Shown here: in pieces, positions 1-8,586 of the stretch
Layout: every line of letters begins with the position of its first letter
Position numbering within the stretch: the first letter of the stretch is position 1
Origin: DASXTW01 sp046726275
GTDB taxonomy: Bacteria; Actinomycetota; UBA4738
Length of the DNA stretch: 45,323 nucleotides
Direction: 5' to 3'
Assembly (NCBI GenBank): GCA_046726275.1
Contig: JBKPAF010000022.1
Coordinates: 1 to 45,323, forward strand
The notes under the pieces: generated by a model
What the model was told of the DNA's origin: nothing
What the model saw: the letters and a program-made list of their open reading frames with translations, nothing else
The model's database searches: none
Made by a program: the position numbers and the translations under genes

Positions 1-603
1 CACCCACAGGGGGTAGTCCCTCCGTTTGAAGAGTTGGATCTCCACGACCGGGCCCGGATAGTGATGCACCCCGGTGACCTTCCCCCGAACGCTTCCGGCC
101 TTGGGTAGGGTCCCGGTGTGCAAGGGTTGGGACAGAGGCACGCTCGCATTGCAGATCGAATCGGTCCACTCGGCAACACCCGCTGAATCCTTAATCGGCG
201 TATCCAGGAGTTTCGCGATCTTCAGTTCCTTAACGGCTTCGGGGAAGCGCGCGTACAGCCGCCTTGCATTGAGGCGGAGGGCATCGACCTTCTTGGGGTC
301 GGCGCAGAACTGCGAAACCCATTCCATGCCGGCGAGGTTCCTGACGAGAAACCATCCCTCCTCGTCCTTCAACCAGAGACCGCCACCATGGTGGTCCTCA
401 TAGGGAGGTTTCCCGAGGACGAAGTTCTTCACCGACCTGGCGAGCTTGTTCATCAGCGCCCGCGACTTCGTGTATGCCGGTGATGCGGTCCGGGGCGGAT
501 GTTCCGCGATCCACATCGTCCACGGATGATCTTCATGGTGAGGATGGGCCGGAACCGCGTCTCTGGAATGCCGCGGGGTTCGCCCGACCTGCTTGTTCCC
601 CAT
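1..603 (-). CDS. DUF6424-like protein (3' end outside the window)
   Basis: An open frame runs from ATG at 603 off the left edge, giving 201 codons without a stop. It starts MGNKQVGRTPRHSRDA and has the blocks EDHPW, YEDHHGGGLW, MEWVSQFCADPKKVD, EWTDSICNASVPLSQP and HTGTLPKAG. I recognise these as features of the actinobacterial DUF6424 family, which has no assigned function. The start is supported by AGGAGG at 611-616, 7 bases upstream. It is divergent from the gene at 756, with a 152-base promoter region between them. The Trp-, His- and Asp-rich blocks look like an enzyme or binding pocket, but that is inference. No signal peptide or membrane segment is visible. Confidence 0.75.
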   Translation of the reverse strand, partial: MGNKQVGRTPRHSRDAVPAHPHHEDHPWTMWIAEHPPRTASPAYTKSRALMNKLARSVKNFVLGKPPYEDHHGGGLWLKDEEGWFLVRNLAGMEWVSQFCADPKKVDALRLNARRLYARFPEAVKELKIAKLLDTPIKDSAGVAEWTDSICNASVPLSQPLHTGTLPKAGSVRGKVTGVHHYPGPVVEIQLFKRRDYPLWV

Positions 604-755
604 TCCGATTCCTCCTGGGCAGAGTCCGAGTGAGTTTATTCGGTGTCGTCGAGACGTTACGTGTCGGAGAGGTGTCAGTAACCGGGGATGGCCAGCCTGA
701 CCTCATCAAGCACCCAGCGCCTGGTTCGCTCCAGGCCTGACAGAAGGGAGAGGTC

Positions 756-1385
756 ATGCAGACTCGCGAAGTCAACCAGGCGGCCACCCCGCCGCTACCG
801 CCCGCCATATCCAGGCGCCCCAGCAGCCTGATTGTGCTGGGCGCCGCCACCCTCGCATTGGTCTTGGCTGCTATCGGCGTGGCAGCCGCCCTTGCGGGAG
901 AATCCATCGCCCCGCAAGCGCAGAAGTCATCGGCCGCCGTGGCCGAGCCCAGGAAGTTCGCCGCCGCTCCACAGCAGTCGCCAGCAAGCCAGCCTGTGGC
1001 GCCGGTGCTGGCCGATGGTATCGACCCCACCTACATCCGCAAGGTTGACGTCCGCGGTGCGCAGGTGACCCTGGATGTCATCCAGGTCTTCGAGAACGAC
1101 GAGGCAGCCGCCGCTGCCATCGAGGACGGTACGCCCCCTAGCGAAGCCGAGTATCTGTACATCTACATCCGCAACCAGAACCCGCGGTTGCGCACGCTTC
1201 CGGTCGCCTCAGACGTGCGAATCGACTTCGCCGATGGCTGCGAAGCCCCCCGGAACCGGGATGCAGCACTCTCAGAGCTGACCAAGCGGACGACGCCGTT
1301 CAATGACCTGTATTTCTACGAGGTCACAGTCAAAGACGGTGCGATCCACAGAGTCAACGAAAGCCTCGCCCGCGCCGCCTGCTGA
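756..1385 (+). CDS. Membrane-anchored protein of unknown function
   Basis: This 209-residue protein begins MQTREVNQ after a good ribosome binding site (GGGAGAGG just upstream). A Pro-rich cytoplasmic stretch is followed by one hydrophobic segment at about residues 23-47, then an Ala/Gln/Pro-rich linker and a C-terminal globular part of about 130 residues. The topology suggests a single-pass protein with its globular domain outside the membrane. Two Cys in that domain (in DGCEAPRN and the last residue) could form a disulfide. I do not recognise a family. The gene stands alone, divergent from the DUF6424 gene and followed by a hairpin at 1410-1437. Confidence 0.7.
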   Translation: MQTREVNQAATPPLPPAISRRPSSLIVLGAATLALVLAAIGVAAALAGESIAPQAQKSSAAVAEPRKFAAAPQQSPASQPVAPVLADGIDPTYIRKVDVRGAQVTLDVIQVFENDEAAAAAIEDGTPPSEAEYLYIYIRNQNPRLRTLPVASDVRIDFADGCEAPRNRDAALSELTKRTTPFNDLYFYEVTVKDGAIHRVNESLARAAC

Positions 1386-1409
1386 TCTTTGGAGCTAGCC
1401 GGCATAGAT

Positions 1410-1437
1410 GCCCGGGTCGCCCACCGGCGGCCCGGGC
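1410..1437 (+). terminator. GC-rich hairpin after the 756-1385 gene
   Basis: GCCCGGG and CCCGGGC flank an inner TCGCC/GGCGG pair, giving a stem of about 12 bp with a CACC loop, 25 bases after the stop codon. There is no clear T-tract (CTCTTCG follows), so it is an actinobacterial-style terminator candidate rather than a classical one. Confidence 0.5.
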
Positions 1438-1588
1438 CTCTTCGTGTGCGGCAGCCCCCTGGAGATCGTCCGGGTCGAGTTCGAGTACTCAACCTGAGAC
1501 CGTGGCGGTAGCTCCTTTCGCCGATGGGATGCCTTCACCATCCATCGGTCGGAGGACAGCACCCTGGTCAAGGCCCAACCGGAGAACG

Positions 1589-3721
1589 ATGATTGCCACA
1601 ATGCCGGCACCGCAAGAACGCGCCGAACGGGCCTCCATGGTCCTTTGGGTCGGGACGCTCCTGATCGCGCTTGTCGGCACGGCCCTCACGCTCATGGCGT
1701 GGGGCGACCTCATCCTGGCCGATTCGCTCTCGAACGTCGCCGGCGCGTTGGCTGGTGTCGTTTACGCCACCCTGGGCGCGCTGATCGTCCGTCGTGCGCG
1801 GAACCTCATCGGCTGGCTGCTTCAGGGGGTGGGCCTGGGCTTCGCCTTTCTGTCCTTGACGGATGCGTACGCGGTGTTCGGGATCGCGACACATCCGGGT
1901 TCGGTCCCCGCCCCAGAAGCAGTGGGGGCGATCGCGGAGTGGGCGTTCGTCGTGACCGCTCCCTCGCTTGCGTTCATGCTGTTCTTCTTCCCGACCGGCA
2001 CGTTGCCGTCGCCCAGGTGGCGCCCGATCCTGATGATCGGCATCGTTGCGGTCGCGCTCACATCGATCGGGTTCCTCGTGAACCCTGTGCCTCTGGCCCT
2101 GCCCGCGCCCGGCGGTGCTCTGCGGGTTCCCAACCCCCTCGGAATCGAGTCGCGCGGCGGGCTGATCTCGACGATCCTCGTCCTGACGGTCTGGGCGACC
2201 GTGCTCACGGTCGCCGCAGCGTTCGTGGCGCTCGTCTCCCGGTATCGAGCGGGTGGCCGCGAGCTGCGACAACAGATCAAGTGGGTCGCGTTCGTGTCCG
2301 CCCTGGCGTTACTCGCCAACGTCATCGCGATCGGCGCGTTGGTCGCCTGTGGCTGTGATAGCTCCCCGGTCGCCACCGTCATGTTCGCGGCCACGGTCCT
2401 CTTGGTGTTCTTCGGCATGCCGGCGGCCCTCGCGATCGCCATCCTCCGGTACCGGCTGTACGAGATCGACGTCATCATCAACAAGGCGGTCGTCTACGGC
2501 CTGCTCGCGGCGGCCGTCACGGCCGTCTACGTCGTCGTTGTGGTCGGGTTCGGGTCGCTCGTCGGATACGGCACCGGCAGCCCGGTGCTAACGACCGCCA
2601 CCGCGGTCGCGATCGCGCTGCTCTTCCAGCCGTTTCGCCGTCAGGCGCAACGGGTGGCGAACCGCCTCGTGTTCGGTGAGCGAGCGACGCCCTACCAGGT
2701 GTTGTCCGACTTCGCTGAGCGGATGGGAGGCACCTATGGCCTCGACGACGTGGTGCTGCGGATGGCAGAGATCCTCGCGCAGGGAACGGGGGCGAAGCGC
2801 GTCGACGTGTGGCTCCGGGTCGGTCGCGAGCTCCGTCCCGCCGCGTCGTGGCCGGAAGGGGGCGTCATGCCTGGCTCATTGCCCCTCGGACAGGACGACG
2901 CGCTCCCTCCGTTCGTCGAGGTCACTCGAGCGGTGGCCGTGCGGCACGACGAAGATCTGCTCGGCGCCCTTACCCTCGAGAAACCTCGGAGCGAGCCGCT
3001 CACCCCGACGGAGGACAAGCTTCTCCAGGACCTCGCATCCCAAGCCGGGCTCGTCCTTCGCAACGTCCGTCTTGCGGCGGAGCTGCAAGTCACCATCGAC
3101 GAGCTCAGGGCATCGCGTCGTCGGCTGGTCGAAGCGCAGGACGACGAGCGACGCCGGATCGAGCGCAACCTTCATGACGGCGCGCAGCAGCAGCTCGTGG
3201 CGCTCAATGTCCAACTCGGTCTGCTCGCGCGACTGGCCGACGATCCCGAGCGCGTCCGGCAGGCAGCGACACAGCTGCAGGACGCTTTGCGGGAAGCTCT
3301 GGATGACCTCCGCAACTTGGCTCGAGGGATCTACCCACCGCTCTTGGCTGACGAGGGCTTGGTAGCTGCACTCCAGGCCCAGAGCCGAAGGGCTGCCGTG
3401 TCGACCACGATCGCGGCGAACGGCATCGGTCGCTACCCGCGGGAGGTAGAGGCGGCGGTCTATTTCTGCGTGCTGGAAGCCCTGCAGAACGTCGCGAAGT
3501 ACGCGGAGGCCGGGGCGGCTGTGGTCAGCATGGCCGAGCGTGATGGGAGTCTGGTGTTCACGATCGAGGACGACGGTCGGGGGTTCGACGCGAGCGCCAC
3601 GCGCCGTGGGACCGGCCTACAAGGCATGGCTGATCGCGTCGACGCCATCGGCGGGACACTTGACGTCCGCAGCACACCGGGGCAGGGAACGAGGGTGCAG
3701 GGCGAGATCAAGCTGGCCTAG
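1589..3721 (+). CDS. Membrane sensor histidine kinase, NarL-partner type (HisKA_3), with GAF domain
   Basis: The roughly 300-residue N-terminus holds eight or more hydrophobic segments. A GAF-like domain follows (from VLSDFAERM to LVLRNVRL), then a HisKA_3 dimerisation domain with the phospho-acceptor His in RRIERNLHDGAQQQLVAL, and a HATPase_c domain with EDDGRGFD and GTGLQGMADR. Family knowledge says such kinases pass phosphate to NarL/FixJ-type response regulators. None is encoded nearby, so this is an orphan kinase. I chose ATG at 1589 because GGAG lies 4 bases upstream. A GTG at 1502 would add 29 residues but has no ribosome binding site. The signal sensed is unknown. Confidence 0.85.
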   Translation: MIATMPAPQERAERASMVLWVGTLLIALVGTALTLMAWGDLILADSLSNVAGALAGVVYATLGALIVRRARNLIGWLLQGVGLGFAFLSLTDAYAVFGIATHPGSVPAPEAVGAIAEWAFVVTAPSLAFMLFFFPTGTLPSPRWRPILMIGIVAVALTSIGFLVNPVPLALPAPGGALRVPNPLGIESRGGLISTILVLTVWATVLTVAAAFVALVSRYRAGGRELRQQIKWVAFVSALALLANVIAIGALVACGCDSSPVATVMFAATVLLVFFGMPAALAIAILRYRLYEIDVIINKAVVYGLLAAAVTAVYVVVVVGFGSLVGYGTGSPVLTTATAVAIALLFQPFRRQAQRVANRLVFGERATPYQVLSDFAERMGGTYGLDDVVLRMAEILAQGTGAKRVDVWLRVGRELRPAASWPEGGVMPGSLPLGQDDALPPFVEVTRAVAVRHDEDLLGALTLEKPRSEPLTPTEDKLLQDLASQAGLVLRNVRLAAELQVTIDELRASRRRLVEAQDDERRRIERNLHDGAQQQLVALNVQLGLLARLADDPERVRQAATQLQDALREALDDLRNLARGIYPPLLADEGLVAALQAQSRRAAVSTTIAANGIGRYPREVEAAVYFCVLEALQNVAKYAEAGAAVVSMAERDGSLVFTIEDDGRGFDASATRRGTGLQGMADRVDAIGGTLDVRSTPGQGTRVQGEIKLA

Positions 3722-3730
3722 GAGTCCTGG

Positions 3731-3802
3731 TGGAGGTGGAGGGAGTCGAACCCTCGACTTCTTGCTTGCAAAGCAAGCGCTCTACCACTGAGCTACACCC
3801 CC
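3731..3802 (-). tRNA. tRNA-Ala (UGC anticodon)
   Basis: It folds as a full cloverleaf of 72 nt: acceptor GGGGGTG/CACCTCC, D-arm GCTC/GAGC, anticodon stem CTTGC/GCAAG with loop TTTGCAA (anticodon TGC), and T-arm GAGGG/CCCTC with TTCGACT. The discriminator A at 3731 is followed by TGG at 3728-3730 on the plus strand, so the 3' CCA is encoded. In many actinobacteria tRNA-Ala sits beside tRNA-Ile after gyrA. Here the two are about 7 kb apart. Confidence 0.97.
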
Positions 3803-3868
3803 CCTTGTGACCTGCGAAAACACATCGGAGCACCTTCCGCGGCGCTCCAGCAATTATCGCATCCCTAC

Positions 3869-4387
3869 TCAGGTCCTCGAGGATGGCAACGACTCGATCC
3901 ACTCCTTGATGCTCGCGGAGTCGGCCGATTCGAATGCGTGGCTCGTCTCCCATACCGGCTCGGGGACGCTCTCGGAGAGCGTCTCCATGTGCTGGGGCTC
4001 GGTGATCACGATGATGGCGGCCCGGCCGGGCTGAAGGTACTCGCCCATATCAGTCAGGAAGCCGCGGTCGAACGTGTGCCGGCGAGCCTTACTCGCGAGC
4101 GCGCCACCCGCGGCACCGACTGCCCCGCCGACCAGGATCGACGGCGGAAAAACGAAACCGAGCAGGGCGCCGACCGCCATGCCCCCCTTGGCGCCTTGTT
4201 TCGAGTCATGGAGTCGCCTGACCTCGATCTTGCCGTCCTTCCGGCGGACGACTTTCGCGTGATCGAAAACATCCAGGAGGAGCGCATCTCCTGTGAGACC
4301 TCCGATCGACTTGAGCCCCGTGTCCGCCTTGTCCTCGCTGTCGAAGACTGCCACATAGACTCCCACCGGCCCATCTGGCTTTGCCAT
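3869..4387 (-). CDS. DUF1269-like protein with glycine-zipper hydrophobic segment
   Basis: A 172-residue protein starts MAKPDGPVGVYVAVF. The ATG at 4387 has a strong purine-rich site (GGAGGGGAGG) just upstream. An N-terminal alpha/beta part (VYVAVFDSEDKADTGLKSI, then LLLDVFDHAKVVRRKDGKIEV) leads to a Gly/Ala-rich hydrophobic block, GGMAVGALLGFVFPPS and GGAVGAAGGALASK. The C-terminal part (RAAIIVITEPQ) would be soluble. This pattern is typical of DUF1269 proteins, often called general-stress membrane proteins, whose biochemical role is not established. It is a single gene, transcribed toward the tRNA-Ala gene. Confidence 0.75.
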   Translation of the reverse strand: MAKPDGPVGVYVAVFDSEDKADTGLKSIGGLTGDALLLDVFDHAKVVRRKDGKIEVRRLHDSKQGAKGGMAVGALLGFVFPPSILVGGAVGAAGGALASKARRHTFDRGFLTDMGEYLQPGRAAIIVITEPQHMETLSESVPEPVWETSHAFESADSASIKEWIESLPSSRT

Positions 4388-4511
4388 GAGCTTCCTCCCC
4401 TCCATCCCGTACCGCCCCAGCGTCGGCCGCCCATGCCTTTGCGTCACCACCCCACGGCCGCAATCACCCGGGTGAAGCTGCCGGCCACGGTTACCAGGCG
4501 CCAGTCGGTGG

Positions 4512-5306
4512 CTACGAAACCACATCCTTGCGGCTGAACACCGCGATGGCAGCACCTAGGAACAGCACCAGATAGACCCCGTCCAGCAGCAGCCCCTGCG
4601 CCATCGCCCCCCACTCGATAGGTGAGCGAAAGAGATCCGCGAAGGCGAGCCAGCCGTGACTGATCAGGTACGGGTGCATCCATTTCACAGCGGGGAGGCT
4701 GTCAACGATCTGACTGGCGATGGCGATGGCCATGGTCGCCCCTGCCGCGCCCACGCCGGAGGATGTGAGGGTCGAGACGAACAGCCCAACCGCCGCGAGC
4801 CCGGCCATCCCACACAGCACGTACGCAGCCACCGCCACGATCCGGACCACACCCTGCGCGACCGTCAAGGTTGTGCCGGACAAGGTGGGCAGTGGCCCGT
4901 AGCCGAAGGAGATGGCCCCCACGAGCAGGCCGATCACCATCACCCAGACGATCGCCCCGGCGACCTGGGCCATGACGGACAGGTATTTGGAAACGATCAG
5001 CCGGACTCGTCCCGTCGGACGGGCCACAAGGTAGCGGAGGGTTCCGCCCGAGGCCTCGAGGGCGATCGCCTCGCCCGCGAGGATGGACGTTCCCAGCGGA
5101 AGGAAGAACGGCTGGATCAGCGCGATGACCGTGAGCGCCGCGAAGAGGCCGTTCCTCCTGATCATGTCGAAGAATAGGGGTCCACCTCCCGCGTTGTCAG
5201 AGGTGGCCAGGACGACCACCGGCAACACGGCCAAGCCCGCCAAGCCGGCGGCAAACACCCAGGTGCGGAGCCGGTGGACCGACTTGCCGATCTCAACGAG
5301 GAACAT
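4512..5306 (-). CDS. ABC-2 type transporter permease
   Basis: The 264-residue protein begins MFLVEIGKSVHRLRTW and has about six hydrophobic segments, the layout of ABC-2 exporter permeases. It contains a typical amphipathic block, LEASGGTLRYLVARPTGRVR. Its start overlaps the end of the ATPase gene by 14 bases, so the two are translationally coupled and form one exporter. With the upstream LolA-like gene this is a three-gene operon. The substrate cannot be read from the sequence. Confidence 0.85.
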   Translation of the reverse strand: MFLVEIGKSVHRLRTWVFAAGLAGLAVLPVVVLATSDNAGGGPLFFDMIRRNGLFAALTVIALIQPFFLPLGTSILAGEAIALEASGGTLRYLVARPTGRVRLIVSKYLSVMAQVAGAIVWVMVIGLLVGAISFGYGPLPTLSGTTLTVAQGVVRIVAVAAYVLCGMAGLAAVGLFVSTLTSSGVGAAGATMAIAIASQIVDSLPAVKWMHPYLISHGWLAFADLFRSPIEWGAMAQGLLLDGVYLVLFLGAAIAVFSRKDVVS

Positions 5307-6243
5307 CGGCGCCTTCCACCAAGCTCACGAACACGTCCTCCAGGCTCTCGTGCTCTGGCACGAGGGCGCTCACGGCCACGCCTCCCGTCACGAGCGCGGA
5401 GTTGATCCCCGCGGCTGAAGCAGGGGAGGCCAGGCGAACGACCACGGTGCGCGCCGAATCGGGGGCTCCATCGATGAACGACACACCCTCGACTCCGGAC
5501 AGGATGTTCCTGGCGCGTGCCGGATCGTCGACCTCGACCCGAAGCACGTCGGCGCTCGCTCGAAGCTTTGACGGCGCGCCCTCGGCGACCAGCTTCCCTC
5601 GCGCCAGCACGCCGACGCGGTCGCACATCGCCTCAACCTCGGCGAGCAGATGGCTCGAGACGAAGATCGTGGTGCCGTCGTCGGCGAGGCGCCTCAGGAG
5701 CATGCGGATCTCCCGCATCCCCTGGGGATCGAGACCGTTCGTCGGCTCGTCGAGGACGAGCAGCTCAGGAGAGCCCGAAAGGGACAGCGCGATGCCAAGT
5801 CGCTGGCGCATCCCCTGGCTGTAGGCCTTGACCTTTTTGTTCGCGGCCTGATCGAGCCCGACGATACGGAGCACCTCGTCGATGCGACCGAGGCGTCGAT
5901 CCCGATCCGCGGGCGGCCCGGCGGCGCGGGCGAAGTATTCGAGGTTCTTCCGGCCGGTCAGGTACTTCCAGAACGCCGGCTCTTCGATCATTGCCCCCAC
6001 CCGGCGAAGGGCCGATGCGCGCTGCCCGGGCGTCCCGCCGAAGATGGGCTCCCCCAGCACCTCGGCCTCTCCGGACGTCGGAAATATCAGCCCGAGGATC
6101 ATCCGGATGGTCGTCGTCTTCCCCGCCCCGTTCGGGCCGAGGAAACCGTACAGCGCACCCTCTTCGATAGTGAGGTCGAGCGCATCGACCGCGGCGAGGT
6201 CCCCGTAGCGCTTGGTCAGACCCCGGGTGACGATGGTGCTCAG
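5293..6243 (-). CDS. ABC transporter ATP-binding protein (probable CTG start)
   Basis: It has Walker A GPNGAGKTT, signature YSQGMRQRL, Walker B LLVLDEPTNGLDP and the switch His in VSSHLL. A C-terminal domain of about 90 residues follows, as in ABC-2 exporter ATPases. The start is unusual. The reading frame begins naturally at CTG 6243 (LSTIVTRGLTKRYG), with AGGAG 6 bases upstream and a CTGA overlap with the stop of the preceding gene. There is no ATG, GTG or TTG between there and Walker A. The next canonical in-frame start upstream is GTG at 6303, which would add 20 residues that do not resemble the family. Confidence 0.85.
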   Translation of the reverse strand: MSTIVTRGLTKRYGDLAAVDALDLTIEEGALYGFLGPNGAGKTTTIRMILGLIFPTSGEAEVLGEPIFGGTPGQRASALRRVGAMIEEPAFWKYLTGRKNLEYFARAAGPPADRDRRLGRIDEVLRIVGLDQAANKKVKAYSQGMRQRLGIALSLSGSPELLVLDEPTNGLDPQGMREIRMLLRRLADDGTTIFVSSHLLAEVEAMCDRVGVLARGKLVAEGAPSKLRASADVLRVEVDDPARARNILSGVEGVSFIDGAPDSARTVVVRLASPASAAGINSALVTGGVAVSALVPEHESLEDVFVSLVEGADVPR

Positions 6244-7352
6244 GGAAGCTCCTGGGCAGCCGTTACCAGCGCGGATTGAGGGACGAGCCCGTACACCAGC
6301 CACGTGTGATCGCCCCGGTCCTCCAGCCGGATCGACAGCAGCGGGCCTGTCAGGGGGAGCAGGGAGGTCAGGTCGAAGTCGTCGTCCGACCCTCGGAACG
6401 ACGAAAGCGGTGGCCCCCGAAGGGCCACGATGGTGGCCCAGTCCTTCCCGAAGAGTCGGGCTGGCTCCTGGCCGGATGAGCCGGCTGAGCCGTAGGGGTC
6501 GCGGGCGGAGCCTTCGATCCCCTGACCCTTTCCGCCGCCTTCCTCGCCGTACTCGCCGGAGAGGTCCCTCACCGTCGCGCCGGGCGGGGGGGTGAACCGG
6601 AACGTCGATGGGTCGACCGGGGCGAACGAGATCGAGGTGAACTCGACGGAGATCGCTGCTGCTTCTCGACCCCGGGGAACGACCGCCACACGGAGGGGGA
6701 TGCGCCTGTCGGCATCCACCGTGATCTCGACCCTGCCCACCAGGGTCTCGGGCGTCCTCGGCGCCAGCGCAAGGACATAGGCGTCTCGCCCGGCGATCCT
6801 CGCGGTACCCGAGACCGACACCCGCGTCGAGGGGGTGATTGCATCGAGGGCTCGCCTGGCCATCGCCAGCGGGTCGACCAGATCCCGCCCCTCGTGCTCG
6901 TGATCCGCCTCGGACCGCCGGCCGAGGTGGTAAGCGGTGAACGAGCTGAAATCCCAGGCCCACGCGTCGGTCCGAGAGACGAAGATCGCCCGCTCCGACG
7001 ACTGAAGAAGGTCGGCCAGGCGGAATCCGTCAGGGGAGCTCCACAGACGGAGGCGATGCGTGCCGGTGAGGGAAGAGAGGAACCCGGCGGCTTCCGATGC
7101 CGCGGCGCCGATCCCCTCGTCGGGAATCGCCGGCAGTCCCAGATCGAGGCGGGCTCGCAGGTGCCCGGAGACAGGCCGGTCCTGAGCCAGCGACCGGAGC
7201 ATCGAGGCGATCACCCTGTGGGGCGAGATGGGAGCCAGCGACGGCGTCGCGGACGGCCTGGCCGCGACCGAGGCCGCCACGCCGACCAGGAGGATCGCCC
7301 CGACGACGGGGACGACCGCCCTCCTCCATCGAATCGATCCGGGGCCGATCAT
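6240..7352 (-). CDS. LolA/RseB-like exported protein
   Basis: The 370-residue protein begins MIGPGSIRWRR, followed by a hydrophobic segment (about residues 12-30) that is a signal peptide or anchor. The body resembles the LolA/RseB fold seen in actinobacterial LolA-family proteins: FRLADLLQSSERAIFV, AWAWDF, then GRVEITVDADRRIPLRVAV and FRFTPPPGATV. The last 100 residues hold a Gly/Ser-rich linker and a domain ending in LVYGLVPQSALVTAAQELP. It is the first gene of an operon with the ABC ATPase and permease. In such operons it may serve the exporter or carry a lipophilic molecule outside the membrane; that role is inferred. Confidence 0.7.
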   Translation of the reverse strand: MIGPGSIRWRRAVVPVVGAILLVGVAASVAARPSATPSLAPISPHRVIASMLRSLAQDRPVSGHLRARLDLGLPAIPDEGIGAAASEAAGFLSSLTGTHRLRLWSSPDGFRLADLLQSSERAIFVSRTDAWAWDFSSFTAYHLGRRSEADHEHEGRDLVDPLAMARRALDAITPSTRVSVSGTARIAGRDAYVLALAPRTPETLVGRVEITVDADRRIPLRVAVVPRGREAAAISVEFTSISFAPVDPSTFRFTPPPGATVRDLSGEYGEEGGGKGQGIEGSARDPYGSAGSSGQEPARLFGKDWATIVALRGPPLSSFRGSDDDFDLTSLLPLTGPLLSIRLEDRGDHTWLVYGLVPQSALVTAAQELP

Positions 7353-7452
7353 CCGACCCTACTTGTAGCACTGTCGCCGCTTCGAGGTCCGGTCACGAAG
7401 CTGAAAGTTCACACCGCCGCCACCACTTCTCCAACGATGGCAGGACGTCAAC

Positions 7453-8586
7453 TCAACCATCCCGTCGCACGGACTCCACCCGTTCCGTGCAGGCCGAAAG
7501 CCGTTCGGGGCGCGGCTCCACCCCAATGCCCGGCCCCCCGGGGACGGCCATCGTCCCGTCCGGCGACAGCACGAACGGCTCGGTCAGGTCGTCCTCGAAG
7601 TACCGGTCGCTGGCGCTGGTGTCGCCGGGGAACCGCACACCCGGCATGGCTGCCAGGGCCAGGTTCGGGGCCCTCCCGACCCCCGTCTCGAGCATGCCCC
7701 CGACCCACACGGGGATGTCGCTCCTGGAGGACACGTCGTGCACGCGCTTCGCCTCCAGCACCCCTCCCACCCTTCCCGGCTTGATGTTGATGACCCTGCA
7801 CGCCTCGAGCTTGATGGCCAGCGCGGCGTCGTGCTGCGAGCGGATGGACTCATCGAGGCAGATGGGCGTGCGGAGCCGCTGCTGGAGCCGGGCATGGTCG
7901 AGAACGTCGTCGTGGCCGAGGGGCTGCTCGATCATGAGGAGGTCCAGTTCGTCCAGCGCTTCGAACAAGGAAACCGCAGTCAGGTCGTACGCGGCGTTCG
8001 CGTCGACGGACAACGGCGTGTCCGGGAGAGCGGCGCGTACGGCCGAGACCACGGAGAGATCCCGCCCCGGCTCGATCTTCAGCTTGATCCGCTGGTAGCC
8101 GCGAGCCAGATATTCCTGGATCTCCTCGAGGAGCGCCTCGACCGAGGGTGCGATCCCGACACTCACCCCGCAGCGGACCCGGTCTCGGACACCGCCGAGA
8201 TAGGCCACCAGGCTTTGTTCGCGGCCCCGGAGCCAGGCGTCGAGGACAGCCATGATCAGGGCCGCCTTGGCCATGGGATGCCCCCGCACCGCTCCCAAGT
8301 GTCGCTCGACGCCGAAGGGATCGTCGAAGCGCCCTTCCCGGAGGATCGACGGACCGAGGTACTGGGTCAGGATCGGCCAGGAACCCTCGAGCCATTCCTC
8401 CGAATACAAGGGATCGGACCCCGAGACGCATTCGCCCCACCCCTCGACGTCTCCCGCTTCGGTCGACAGGACGACCCGTATCAGGATCGCCCGTTTCTCC
8501 CGCTCCTCTCCGAAGCTCGTGCGGAAGGGCCGGACCAGGGGAAGGGCGACCTCGCGGAGCTCGAGCTCCGTGACCGCAAAGCTCAC
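7453..8586 (-). CDS. menC: Enolase-superfamily MenC/NSAR: o-succinylbenzoate synthase or N-succinylamino-acid racemase
   Basis: A 377-residue enolase-superfamily enzyme of the MenC group. The catalytic set is complete: KLK (Lys168 and Lys170), the metal ligands Asp195 (SVDANAAY), Glu220 (MIEQPL) and Asp245 (CLDES), and the second-face Lys269 (INIKPGRVGG). The GTG start at 8586 overlaps the stop of the GNAT gene as GTGA. Members of this family make o-succinylbenzoate for menaquinone, racemise N-succinyl amino acids, or do both. No other menaquinone gene is in the window, and the GNAT partner favours the racemase role. That choice is inference. Confidence 0.85.
   Translation of the reverse strand: MSFAVTELELREVALPLVRPFRTSFGEEREKRAILIRVVLSTEAGDVEGWGECVSGSDPLYSEEWLEGSWPILTQYLGPSILREGRFDDPFGVERHLGAVRGHPMAKAALIMAVLDAWLRGREQSLVAYLGGVRDRVRCGVSVGIAPSVEALLEEIQEYLARGYQRIKLKIEPGRDLSVVSAVRAALPDTPLSVDANAAYDLTAVSLFEALDELDLLMIEQPLGHDDVLDHARLQQRLRTPICLDESIRSQHDAALAIKLEACRVINIKPGRVGGVLEAKRVHDVSSRSDIPVWVGGMLETGVGRAPNLALAAMPGVRFPGDTSASDRYFEDDLTEPFVLSPDGTMAVPGGPGIGVEPRPERLSACTERVESVRRDG

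Noticed and set aside
6244..6963. N-terminal extension of the ABC ATPase
   Set aside because: The frame is open but lies inside the LolA-like gene; the sequence is Arg/Pro/Gly-rich shadow and has no family match.
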